Shown one piece after another: positions 36,311 through 44,785 of a DNA stretch of 45,771 nucleotides. Numbering within the stretch: the stretch's first letter is position 1; every line of letters starts with the position of its first letter. The position numbers were made by a program, and so were the translations under genes. Below the pieces are notes generated by a model. That model was not told the origin of the DNA and ran no database searches. It was given only the letters and a program-made list of their open reading frames with translations. Source of the stretch: Bradyrhizobium uaiense (lineage in GTDB: Bacteria > Pseudomonadota > Alphaproteobacteria > Rhizobiales > Xanthobacteraceae); assembly GCF_010811875.1 (NCBI RefSeq), contig NZ_VKHP01000044.1:1-45771 (forward strand), given 5' to 3'.

Positions 36311-36936
36311 TGTGTCCCTTGAATGATTGCATGCCCTAACCGCTGATTAGCGCGGGGCTGACGGACGATTGCCATCTTGAATGAACGAGAGCTGATCTGC
36401 TTCGTTCGGGTCGATGGACCGGCTAGTTAATCTAGATTGATTTCGAAATCCTGAACTCGCACCGTACGTTACGTACAACCCTACTGTGCGGGTGGGGCAT
36501 TTTTATCAATGCTCCACAATCATGATGCGAGCGAATGCAAGGGGGAGCCGCACGCCTCCTGACTGAGGCGCGCTGACGTTCGGCTCTCTGTTGTTGTCGA
36601 TTGGCCAGTTTGGTCGCCATCAACGTGTGAGATAGTCAATGACCCTCCTTGCCATGGCATTGTGCTCTACTGCTCTGTGGCGCAACGTTCCGACGGCTTT
36701 TTGGTCGCTTGGTTCGAACTCAGAAGCGCGCGGCAGAGACAGGCTTGCGGCAAGTCCTTATTCGAGACACATGCGACAATGCCGCTTACTCAATTGCACT
36801 GAGCGCTAAAAACATCTCGGGATTGTGAAGCTGCTTGCGTGATTGGCCAGCTAGAGACTTTCGGGTCTGTGCTAAGTTTAGGCCGTGCATCACGCGCGGA
36901 ATAGGGGCAGCACTTCGAGCCATCAGGGAGTGTTCA
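36311..36936. other. Intergenic, promoter region of divergent genes
   Basis: No gene supported. A 13-base palindrome GTACGTTACGTAC lies at 36,464-36,476, and an imperfect hairpin GGGGCATT/AATGCTCC follows at about 36,494-36,515. Promoters for the chemoreceptor (minus) and DUF1269 gene (plus) must lie here but I could not fix them. Confidence 0.35.
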
Positions 36937-37437
36937 ATGTCAGATCTCGTTGCGATCGTGTACCCATCCGAAGTCAAAGCAGAGGAAGTTCGGCAAAAAA
37001 TACTTAAGCTTCAAGGCGAGTATCTGATCACGATCAGCGATGCCGTGATCGCAGTCAAAACCGAGGACTCTGTAAAGCTCAATCAGCTTGTGAACACCAC
37101 CATGACCGGCGCCGCCAGCGGCAGCTTCTGGGGGCTGCTCTTGGGGATGGTCTTCCTGAATCCTCTTCTCGGCGTGGCTCTCGGAGCCGGCGCAGGCGCT
37201 TTGAGCGGTGCGCTGACCGATTTCGGGATCAGAGACCAGTTCATGAAGGATCTCGCGTCGAAGGTGAAATCGGGAGATGCCGTCCTGTTCCTGCTGATCA
37301 AGTCTATGACCTCAGACAAGGTTCTCAATGCGATCAAGGATGCGGGAGGGATCGTCCTGACGACCTCGCTCGATGAAAAGAAGGAGCAGCACCTTCGCGA
37401 CACGCTCGCAGCCGCAACTCAGGCCAAGGCTGCCTAG
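36937..37437 (+). CDS. DUF1269 membrane protein
   Basis: A 166-residue protein. The N-terminus (MSDLVAIVYPSEVKAEEVRQ) and the EYLITISDAVIAVKTEDSVKLNQL block are typical of DUF1269. A glycine-rich hydrophobic hairpin follows (GSFWGLLLGMVFLNPLLGVALGAGAGALSGAL, about residues 62-93), then a soluble C-terminal domain. Function of the family is unknown. The start at 36,937 is supported by GGAG seven bases upstream; the frame is open further back without support. Confidence 0.85.
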   Translation: MSDLVAIVYPSEVKAEEVRQKILKLQGEYLITISDAVIAVKTEDSVKLNQLVNTTMTGAASGSFWGLLLGMVFLNPLLGVALGAGAGALSGALTDFGIRDQFMKDLASKVKSGDAVLFLLIKSMTSDKVLNAIKDAGGIVLTTSLDEKKEQHLRDTLAAATQAKAA

Positions 37438-37668
37438 CGAGTGAGGCAAAGCCTGGCGCCAGCGTCAAAGCATCGCCGGGAACGGTAGTCGCTGCGCTGT
37501 CACGGCAGTCGCAGTGGCAGCCGAATACGCTACAGTTTTGCGTAGGGATCAGCCCAACGGCATCGATCCCTGGGCGGGATCGCCCGCGAAGGAGGCCGGC
37601 TGCAGCCATGCGGCTCCGCGGCCGCTCAGTCGGTTGCCTTCCGCGCTGTGAAAAGCCGGGAGAAAATT

Positions 37669-38043
37669 ATGCGAAGATTGCTTCTATGGGGGCTCGCACT
37701 TGGGATTGCTTCGGCAGGGATTATGGCGACCAGCGGTCGCTCGCAAGCCGGCCTTATGGCGCCGCTGGGCGTGCGCCAGGCCGCCGACGAGCTTCGTCTC
37801 GCGGAAACCGTCCAGTTCACCTGGAGGGGCCAGCGCTACTGTTGGTACAGCAGGGGATGGCGCGGTGGCGGCTGGTATCGGTGTGGCTTTGGTTCAAGGC
37901 GCGGCATGGGCTGGGGTGGTCCGGCGGGATGGCACGGATGGCGACGGCCGGGCCAGCGCCCGGTCACTCGGCCTCCGAGACCTGGTCGGCCAGGAATCGA
38001 GCGTCCGCGGCCACTCCCGCAACCGCTCCCTGGCAGGAGCTGA
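37669..38043 (+). CDS. Secreted Gly/Trp/Arg/Pro-rich protein
   Basis: A 124-residue exported protein. Residues 1-27 form a signal peptide (MRRLLLWGLALGIASAGIMA). The mature part has a WRGQRYCWYSRGWRGGGWYRC block with two Cys, typical of small periplasmic proteins abundant in Bradyrhizobium and relatives, followed by a Pro/Arg-rich tail. The ATG at 37,669 has GGGAG about seven bases upstream; a GTG at 37,648 is less likely. Function unknown. Confidence 0.7.
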   Translation: MRRLLLWGLALGIASAGIMATSGRSQAGLMAPLGVRQAADELRLAETVQFTWRGQRYCWYSRGWRGGGWYRCGFGSRRGMGWGGPAGWHGWRRPGQRPVTRPPRPGRPGIERPRPLPQPLPGRS

Positions 38044-38103
38044 CGGCTTCCTTGTCTGGCGTTCGCCGGCCGCGACGTGGCCGCACGCCAGTCGGAGCCC
38101 GCG

Positions 38104-39146
38104 ATGTCCTTGAAGGAGCCGCAAACACGCGCGCGCGATGCCGTTCTGGTCGATCTCGCGCTGCAGGGTGGTGGACCGCACGGCGCTTTTATTTGGCGGG
38201 TGCTCGATCGGCTCATGGATGAGCCGTGGCTGCGTATCGAGGCGATATCAGGCACGTCGGCCGGCGCGATGAACGCCGTCGTGCTGGCGGGCGGTTTTAT
38301 GACCAATGGCCCGGCCGGTGCCAAGTCTGCATTGGAGGCCTTCTGGCGGCGGGTCGCTGACTCAGCGCGGTTCAGTCCCATGCGGCGAAGCCCGCTGGAC
38401 GTCATCCTCGGTCGCTGGACCCTTGATACGTCGCCCTTCTATCTCGCCTTCGATCTGGCGAGCCGCGTGTTTTCGCCCTACGACCTGAATCTTGCCGGTA
38501 CAAACCCTTTGCACCAGGTCCTCGCCGAGTCGGTCGATTTTAGACAGATCGCGAACTCCCCGATCCGGTTGTTCGTGACGGCGACCAACGTTCATACCGG
38601 CCGCGGGTGTGTGTTTCGCAACGCCGAGCTCACACCCGACGTTCTGCTCGCTTCCGCCTGCTTGCCGACTCTGTTCCGCGCGATAGAGATCGATGGCGAG
38701 CCCTATTGGGATGGCGGCTACTCCGGGAACCCGACGATCACGCCGCTCGTACGCGAGTGCAACTCGCATGACACGCTTCTCGCCGCGGTCAACCCGGTCG
38801 AGCGACCCGGGACACCGCGCTCCGCGGCGAGATTCTCGATCGGTTGAACGAGGTTGCATTTAACGCCACGCTGCTCAAGGAGTTGCGTATGATCGCGCTG
38901 CTGCGGCAGGTCGCGGACGTCGGCAGCTCCGAGGGACGCAAATGGGCTGAGATGCGCATTCACCTGATCGCGAGCAAGGTGCTGGCCGAGCTCGGCGTGT
39001 CGTCAAAGCTGAATGCCGAGTGGGATTTTCTCTGCATGCTGCGCGACGAAGGCCGCCGTACCGCGGAGGCATTCCTCGCCGCGAACGAGCAGAACATCGG
39101 CAAGCGCTCCTCGATAGATTTGGATTTGCTCTTGCAGCAGGTTTGA
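38104..39146 (+). pseudogene. Patatin-like phospholipase gene with a single frameshift
   Basis: Two frames join to a patatin of about 345 residues. The first (38,104-38,847) holds the oxyanion loop LQGGGPHGAF, the nucleophile elbow GTSAG and the catalytic Asp in WDGGYSGNP, so the whole Ser-Asp catalytic site. After RPGTPRSA the frame shifts by one base near 38,825-38,832. The second (to 39,146) continues ILDRLNEVAFNATLLKELRM, then NAEWDFLCMLRDEGRRTAEA. The join is exact, so the loss is a single base: a recent mutation or a sequence error. The ATG at 38,104 has GGAG before it. It lies 4 bases before the GntP permease gene. Patatins hydrolyse lipids or, in PHB-making bacteria, may act on storage polymers. 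Confidence 0.8.
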
Positions 39147-39150
39147 CGCC

Positions 39151-40605
39151 ATGGGTCTCGTCGGAATCCTGGTTGCTCTTGGCCTGCTGATCTGGCTCTC
39201 GTTCCGCGGATGGAGCGTGCTGCTCCTGGCGCCGGCTGCCGCGATCGTCGCTGCGGCATTCGCCGGAGAGCCCTTGCTTGCCCATTGGACGCAGACCTTC
39301 ATGGGCGGGGCTGCGCAGTTCATCGCGCAATTCTTCCCACTATTTCTGCTCGGTGCGCTGTTCGGCAAGCTCATGGACGACAGCGGATCGGTCCACGCTA
39401 TCGCCCAGTTCATGAGCACCAAACTCGGGGCGCGTCGCGCGATCCTTGCTGTGGTACTTGCCGGCGCGATCGTCACCTACGGCGGGGTAAGCCTTTTCGT
39501 CGCCTTTTTCGTTTTGGCGCCGATGGCACGGGAAATGTTTCGCGTCGCTGATATCCCGCATCGGCTCATGCCGGCCGCCATCGCTCTGGGCACCTCCACA
39601 TTTACGATGTCGGCAATGCCCGGAACGCCCGCGATTCAAAATACGATTCCGATGCCGTTCTTCGGAACCACGCCGTTTGCGGCGCCCGGATTGGGAATCA
39701 TCGCTGCTGCGATCATGCTCGCATTCGGGCTCTGGTGGCTCCGCCGCGCCGAGGAATCGGCGCGCAAGACAGGTGAAGGCTATGGCGGAGACGCAGGGCT
39801 CGTCAGCGGGGCGGTCGCTGACGATCAATTCATCCGCGAGCGCGCTACATCGTCCCACGAGTTCGATCCGGCCGAAATAGCCCATGGCAAGCGCGGCGAT
39901 GTGCCGCCACCGATCGGCACGGCGATCGTCCCGCTCCTCGTGGTCGTGGGTGTGAACCTGCTGATGTCGCTCCTGATCCTGCCGCGCGTCGATTTCTCGT
40001 TCCTCGCGCAGGAGCGCTGGGGCGGGACCTCCCTTGCCGGCGTTGCCGGGGTGTGGTCGGTCGCAGTCGCTCTCGCCGCCGCCACGGCAACGCTCATCGC
40101 GCTCAACCGAGCCCGCCTCACGGATCTAAGGGCGAGCATGGATGCCGGCGCCAACGCCTCGGTGCTCCCCATCTTCAGCGTCGCCAGCCTGGTCGGCTTT
40201 GGAGCCGTCGTCGCTGCGCTACCGGCCTTTGCGTTGGTGCGCGACTGGATGCTGTCGATCTCCGGCGGTCCACTCGTTTCTCTCGCCATCGCGACAAACA
40301 TCCTCGCCGCTTTGACCGGCTCGGCTTCCGGCGGATTGACCATTGCGCTCGATGCCCTTGGCGACACATACCTGCAAATTGCGCAGACTGCCCATATCGA
40401 CCCGGGGCTCATGCACCGGGTTGCCGTGATCGGCTCCGGCACCCTGGATAGTCTGCCGCACAACGGCGCCGTCGTGACGCTGCTCGCGGTCTGCGGCTCG
40501 ACCCATCGCAAGAGCTACTTCGATATGGTGATGGCCAATATCGTTGGGCCGATCATCGCCTTGGCCATCGTTATCGCGTTGGGTTCGGTGCTCGGATCGT
40601 TTTAG
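39151..40605 (+). CDS. GntP-family permease, possible 3-hydroxybutyrate or gluconate transporter
   Basis: A 484-residue inner-membrane protein with about twelve hydrophobic segments. It shows GntP-family features: FFPLFLLGALFGKLMDDSGS, GARRAILAVVLAGAIVTYGG and, near the end, GSGTLDSLPHNGAVVTLLAV. A hydrophilic loop of about 60 residues lies in the middle (about 205-260). The gene follows the patatin by 4 bases, so they form an operon. In other rhizobia, as I remember, such a pair precedes a 3-hydroxybutyrate dehydrogenase gene, which suggests hydroxybutyrate as substrate. That gene is not present here. Confidence 0.8.
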   Translation: MGLVGILVALGLLIWLSFRGWSVLLLAPAAAIVAAAFAGEPLLAHWTQTFMGGAAQFIAQFFPLFLLGALFGKLMDDSGSVHAIAQFMSTKLGARRAILAVVLAGAIVTYGGVSLFVAFFVLAPMAREMFRVADIPHRLMPAAIALGTSTFTMSAMPGTPAIQNTIPMPFFGTTPFAAPGLGIIAAAIMLAFGLWWLRRAEESARKTGEGYGGDAGLVSGAVADDQFIRERATSSHEFDPAEIAHGKRGDVPPPIGTAIVPLLVVVGVNLLMSLLILPRVDFSFLAQERWGGTSLAGVAGVWSVAVALAAATATLIALNRARLTDLRASMDAGANASVLPIFSVASLVGFGAVVAALPAFALVRDWMLSISGGPLVSLAIATNILAALTGSASGGLTIALDALGDTYLQIAQTAHIDPGLMHRVAVIGSGTLDSLPHNGAVVTLLAVCGSTHRKSYFDMVMANIVGPIIALAIVIALGSVLGSF

Positions 40606-40928
40606 TTAACCCGCGCCGGGGTCTGACCAACACAAAGACATGCAGCGTTGCTGGCAAATGGCTTGAGCATGCAGTCGATAGTGGGATCGTCGCAACAGGC
40701 GCCCCGCCGCCGCGCAACGTTATGGATTTTTGGGGGCGGCATTGAATGTCCGTGTGCCGATCAGACGTAGGTCGAGGACATGTCGTGCTCGTCTGCGAGG
40801 CAGCTAGCAAACGCTGGTTCTTCGTCGCGCGATGACATTCCTTGCTCAGTGCCGGCATAGGGTTATCTTGACGGTTGCCAATGCTTTCGAGCAAATGGCG
40901 ACTTCCCAAATGGCAACAGGGGGTGTCA
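40606..40928. other. Intergenic upstream of IHF-beta gene
   Basis: No gene supported. CTGGCAAATGGCTTGAGC at 40,651-40,668 has the GG and TTG spacing of a sigma-54 promoter but lacks the GC of the -12 element, so I do not call it. Confidence 0.3.
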
Positions 40929-41249
40929 ATGATCAAGTCCACGCTCGTTCAACGTATTGCCGAGAACTACCCGCATCTTTATCAAAGCGCCGTCAACAAT
41001 ATTGTGAGCGCAATCCTCGATGAGATCGTCGAGGGATTGGCGCGCGGTGGCCGGGTCGAGTTGAGGGGATTCGGAGTATTTTCGGTCAGCCATCGGCAGG
41101 CTCGCACAGGCCGTAATCCAAGAACGGGCGAGTACCTGAAAATCGAGCAAAAGCGCTTTCCGGTCTTCAAGGCCAGCAGGGCAGTGCATGAGCGATTAAA
41201 CCGTGGCGAAGATTCGATATTGATCAACTCGCCGTCTGAGGTTACCTAA
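40929..41249 (+). CDS. IHF beta / HU-family DNA-bending protein
   Basis: A 106-residue protein. [20 protein letters not shown] is a characteristic IHF-beta start. [12 protein letters not shown] (42-53) and [15 protein letters not shown] (61-75) form the DNA-binding arm with its minor-groove-inserting Pro64, and [14 protein letters not shown] closes the fold at about residue 91. A polar tail of 15 residues follows. The ATG at 40,929 is supported by AGGGGG. Rhizobia have a housekeeping IHF-beta; this one may be an additional copy, acting in promoter looping (for example with NifA/sigma-54) or in island recombination. That role is inference. Confidence 0.9.
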   Translation: MIKSTLVQRIAENYPHLYQSAVNNIVSAILDEIVEGLARGGRVELRGFGVFSVSHRQARTGRNPRTGEYLKIEQKRFPVFKASRAVHERLNRGEDSILINSPSEVT

Positions 41250-41405
41250 GAGGGAGAGCCGGATCGGTGCAGCAGCGATGCTGTAACTGCAAGCGGTCTC
41301 GCGGACGCCGCTGGGTGCCGTGGAACAGAGCTGATCAGCGGCAGCATCTCGGCCACGCGGGCGCTCGACAGTACTAAGCGATCAGTTTGGTGATGCCGAT
41401 CACGA

Positions 41406-42527
41406 CTAGGCAACCCACTTCAATTGGTTGCCCGGCTGCTCGAGGTGGGCGGGCTTTGGCTGTGCTGCTTCCGTGTCAGCCCATTTCAGTAGCGTCAGTT
41501 CGGCTGAGAACCCTGGTCCGAAGGCGCCTAAGATGCCGTATGATCCAGGCGCTTGCTCCTCATGCGCCAGCACGCGTTCCAGCACGAATAGCACAGTTGC
41601 GCTGGACATATTTCCATGAAGTCGAAGTGTCTCATAGCTGGAAAAAAAGCTCTCAGAGGGCCTGCCAAGGCCCCGCTCACAAACTTCCAATACTTTTCTG
41701 CCGCCAGGATGAAAGATAAAGCTCCTTACTTGGCCAGGAAGGATGCCAGCCTCCGCGAGCAACGAGTTCATTGCACGTGGCATCAATTCCCTAATCATTG
41801 ACGGAATGCGCTCGGACACCACGACTTCAAATCCCGCGTCGCCAAAATGCCAGCCCATTAGAGAAGTCGAGGCCGGGTGAAGCAAACTCGTACTTCTCAC
41901 GATATCCAGCTTGCCAGAACCGCTTTCAGCTGGCGCGATTAATAACGCGGCAGCACCATCTCCAAAGAGGCTTGAGGCGACAACGTTCTTTGGCGTGAGA
42001 TCATTCGGTTGGAATGTAAGGGAAGTCAGCTCCACAGCAACGAGGAGAATGCGTTCGTTCGTTGCTCGGCAAAGGGCTCCTGCTAAACTAACTCCTGATG
42101 CTCCCCCAGCGCATCCGAGGCCAAAAATCGGCGTCCGTCCCACATCTGGTCGCAACCCGACCTTGAAGATCAGGTCCACGTCGAGACTAGGCGTCGCTAT
42201 CCCTGTCGTCGAGACGAACAAAACCCGATCGACTTGCTCGGGCTTAACGCCAGCCCGGTCGAGACAGTTCACCGTCGCTTTGCACGCGAGCTCCTTCGCC
42301 CAATCCAAATATATCTGGTTGGTCTCACTTATGCGATGCTCGTCGAGAAGCCATTCGGGCGGAACGCAAAAGAAGCGCTGATCGACCAGCGCATGATCGA
42401 ATACGGTAAGATATCTCCTCAGCTTCTCCATTCTGGAGACAAAGTGGTGACCCGCTAGAGCCTTGAGGTCGGCCTGAGAGAACCGAAACGGTGGCAAAGC
42501 CGTCCCAACAGCCAAAATTCTGGACAT
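41406..42527 (-). CDS. Type III polyketide synthase (chalcone synthase-like)
   Basis: A 373-residue homodimeric ketosynthase that extends an acyl-CoA starter with malonyl-CoA. The catalytic triad is complete: Cys139 in GLGCAGGAS, His273 in FHPGGRKVLE and Asn306 in HGNMSSATV. The length fits the family. In bacteria such enzymes make alkylpyrones, alkylresorcinols or tetrahydroxynaphthalene; the small-residue C-terminus does not tell which. Usual partner genes (methyltransferase, monooxygenase) are not next to it. The start ATG at 42,527 has only a weak AAGAG ribosome binding site. Confidence 0.92.
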   Translation of the reverse strand: MSRILAVGTALPPFRFSQADLKALAGHHFVSRMEKLRRYLTVFDHALVDQRFFCVPPEWLLDEHRISETNQIYLDWAKELACKATVNCLDRAGVKPEQVDRVLFVSTTGIATPSLDVDLIFKVGLRPDVGRTPIFGLGCAGGASGVSLAGALCRATNERILLVAVELTSLTFQPNDLTPKNVVASSLFGDGAAALLIAPAESGSGKLDIVRSTSLLHPASTSLMGWHFGDAGFEVVVSERIPSMIRELMPRAMNSLLAEAGILPGQVRSFIFHPGGRKVLEVCERGLGRPSESFFSSYETLRLHGNMSSATVLFVLERVLAHEEQAPGSYGILGAFGPGFSAELTLLKWADTEAAQPKPAHLEQPGNQLKWVA

Positions 42528-42642
42528 CAGTGACTCTTGTCGCTCGACATGGATTTACACCGAACAAGGACGCCCGCGACATCCAGCCGTTATTTCGCGT
42601 GGACCAAGCCGACATTGATGTTCTGCCCAACGCGGGCAGTTC

Positions 42643-43281
42643 CTACGAGGCAGCTCGTTGAAAAGCCTGCGCTTCCGATTGAGCAAAAGCCATCGATCGG
42701 AGGGCCCATGAGCACGCAATCGTACTCAGCGCTGACGGCCAGCTGGGCAGAAAAGAAGCCTTTATGTCCACGCCTGCTGGACAGCGCTGTTGGCCGTCGC
42801 TGGCGTTGACGAGCGGCAGCGGAGTCGCAAGGTCGCAGGTCTGATATTTATTGCGGGCAGCCGCAGTGGCGCCTTTTGCGTAGAGCAGGACGTCATTCCA
42901 GGCGTAACCGAGCGGGTCCTCAACGGGGCCGCGGGTAACAATTTTGCGTGCAGCCAGAAGGCCCGGCACAATGAATCTAGCGTTAGAGCCTTCGGGACTG
43001 GCGCAGTTGCCGTTCATCGCGATTCCAGACACCGACTTAGCGATCTGCCAGGGGAAGCCGATTTCACCGCCGAGCGGACTTCCTGTTGCACCAGGACACG
43101 TCAGGGCAGGAGGTGGCGCACGGACCACATCTCCGGCGTCGACGAATTCCCAGCATCGACGGCCATCGCCGCGATTGAGGCCGATATCAGAACCGCTTCG
43201 CTCGCGGAGCCGCACGGCCAGACTGCCGACAGCCGCGACCAGCAAGATGACGCCTATCGTGCCCAGGAGCAGCAGTTTCAT
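42643..43281 (-). CDS. Hypothetical membrane-anchored or exported protein
   Basis: A 212-residue ORF. Residues 1-22 are one hydrophobic helix (MKLLLLGTIGVILLVAAVGS), a signal anchor or uncleaved signal. The rest is soluble with six or so Cys and Gly/Pro-rich loops (LGGEIGFPWQIAKSVSGIAM, RFIVPGLLAARKIVTRGPVE). The last 40 residues look different and may result from loss of the original stop. No family recognised. A GAGAAGA lies just before the ATG. It is upstream of, and on the same strand as, the PKS gene, 115 bases away. Confidence 0.45.
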   Translation of the reverse strand: MKLLLLGTIGVILLVAAVGSLAVRLRERSGSDIGLNRGDGRRCWEFVDAGDVVRAPPPALTCPGATGSPLGGEIGFPWQIAKSVSGIAMNGNCASPEGSNARFIVPGLLAARKIVTRGPVEDPLGYAWNDVLLYAKGATAAARNKYQTCDLATPLPLVNASDGQQRCPAGVDIKASFLPSWPSALSTIACSWALRSMAFAQSEAQAFQRAAS

Positions 43282-43372
43282 TCTTCTCGACCCAATCCGA
43301 GCTCAACGTTCTTGAGGGGTTCACAGACGCGGATGCATGCCATGCGTCTGTCTTCTTGATCAATTGATAAGG

Positions 43373-43675
43373 TTAGTAGGTGACTTGAAATAACGTGTCC
43401 GCCTCAGCGAATGAATGGCCCGTCTTCTTCTGTGCGGACTCATATGAGTTTGTCGCGGCAAGCCGTGTTGCCATCGTCGATATACCTGGTAGACGTCGGA
43501 TACACTGACGGGATTTCGCGTAGCTGATAGTCGAACCAAATCGGCTCGGGTCGTCGTGAAGTATTTTGGCGATGCCCGCCACGAGCCGCGAGCCTGTCAG
43601 GATCCAGTCATCCGCAACGCCGCCGGAACAGGTGCCTAGTGCAGGCCGCAAGGGCTCACAGTAAGGGCATTCCAA
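43373..43675 (-). CDS. Hypothetical ORF, unrecognised
   Basis: One hundred codons (MECPYCEPLRPALGTCSGGV to SFAEADTLFQVTY), with Cys in the first part and a helical C-terminal half. Composition is protein-like but I recognise no family and no ribosome binding site. It could be a fragment of a larger gene. Confidence 0.35.
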   Translation of the reverse strand: MECPYCEPLRPALGTCSGGVADDWILTGSRLVAGIAKILHDDPSRFGSTISYAKSRQCIRRLPGISTMATRLAATNSYESAQKKTGHSFAEADTLFQVTY

Positions 43676-43783
43676 TCCGTGCTAGGGCGAACCTAGGGGA
43701 CAGCGACCGTTCTTCTTATTGGAGCTCAATTGATTGGGTTAGGCCTTTAAAGGCCGATGTTGCGGTTCAGCCGGCTTGACGCG

Positions 43784-44089
43784 TCATGGGTTGCGAGTTG
43801 ATACACTCGTCTGGCTCCGAGCGCCACTGCGAAGAAGCTGCCGATAACCGTCATCTGCTATCCACTTTGCCCGAGCGAGATGACTGTCAAAAGCGCGACG
43901 CGCCCGATCCCAGTCGTGAGCAGGGTCAACGTGAAGAACAACGCGCGCTACCTCGCGCCAATCTGTACCCTCAGCATCAGCGTCAAGCAGCCGCCAGTAT
44001 GTAGCCAAGTGCTCCTCGTCATAGACGGTCAGACTCGCGCCCGACGGTGCAACGTCATCGACGGTCAAATCGAGCAGCGGTTCCTGCAC
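43784..44089 (-). CDS. DUF2285-domain protein
   Basis: A 101-residue protein. VYDEEHLATYWRLLDADAEG, TDWREVARVVLHVDP and RARRAFDSHLARAKWIADDGYRQLL match the DUF2285 domain, a helical DNA-binding-type domain found as short proteins on rhizobial integrative elements and as the C-terminus of the regulator RovC. A GTG start with GGGAG nine bases before it is used. The length is normal for the short form. It supports the view that this end of the window belongs to a mobile island. Confidence 0.7.
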   Translation of the reverse strand: MQEPLLDLTVDDVAPSGASLTVYDEEHLATYWRLLDADAEGTDWREVARVVLHVDPAHDWDRARRAFDSHLARAKWIADDGYRQLLRSGARSQTSVSTRNP

Positions 44090-44785
44090 TGATGGGTCTC
44101 CCGGGCAGCTTTAGGGGCAACGAAGGGGATCGTCGCGAGCTTGGTGCGCAGTCGCAGTATCCTCCGATTGTGGAATAGTTTTGGTGATGCCTAAAGCACA
44201 TCAGGTGATTCGCTTTACGCAACGACATCCGAAACGCTTCACTGTTACACCCCTATTGTCACTGCACTGAATGGCCGACGCGGCATGCCATCGATCATGA
44301 GCTTGAGATACATGTGATGATTCTCGAGGCTGGGAAATCAACGAAATGAAAGGGAGTGAAACTCGCGGGCAAGGTCTGGCGCCGTCCCGGCGCCGACCCG
44401 GCAGAAATGATCGTCGCAACATTGCCGAGAACAGCATGCGATATATTTGGTTCGAGTTGATGGAAGACTGGTGGGCGATCGCAAAGCCAACCCGATGCTT
44501 GCGGGCAGTGCCGAGAGGTTCGCGAGCGCGAGCGTCGTGAAGCCTCAAATTCGCCGCTGACAAGCCGGAGGAAGATCAACGGACAAAGACGCATCAAAAG
44601 TCTCGCCGAGCGCTGGGAATACTGCCTCAGCCCTGTCGGACGCAGGGGCGGCTTGCTCCATCCTGCGTGAAGGCAGTGCTGGGGAGGCCTGTTTCCCCGA
44701 CAGCGCGCTAGTCTGACTGAGTCACAAAACCGCCGGCTAGAATCAATGATGGTTGCAGCATGGACCATTAGCCGATGAGGCCGAC
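44090..44785. other. Region before the IS701 transposase, no gene recognised
   Basis: Short ORFs on both strands lack starts and motifs. The left inverted repeat of the insertion sequence should lie near 44,700-44,760 but the right end is outside the window, so I cannot define it. Confidence 0.35.

Noticed and set aside
38800..38850. Programmed frameshift in the patatin gene
   Set aside because: No slippery heptamer or downstream stem visible; a simple one-base deletion explains it.
40652..40667. Sigma-54-like promoter before the IHF gene
   Set aside because: TGGCAA-N5-TTGAG keeps the spacing but lacks the GC of the -12 element.
44346..44540. Small plus-strand ORF before the IS701 transposase
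   Set aside because: No ribosome binding site, no family, and an equally open frame on the other strand.
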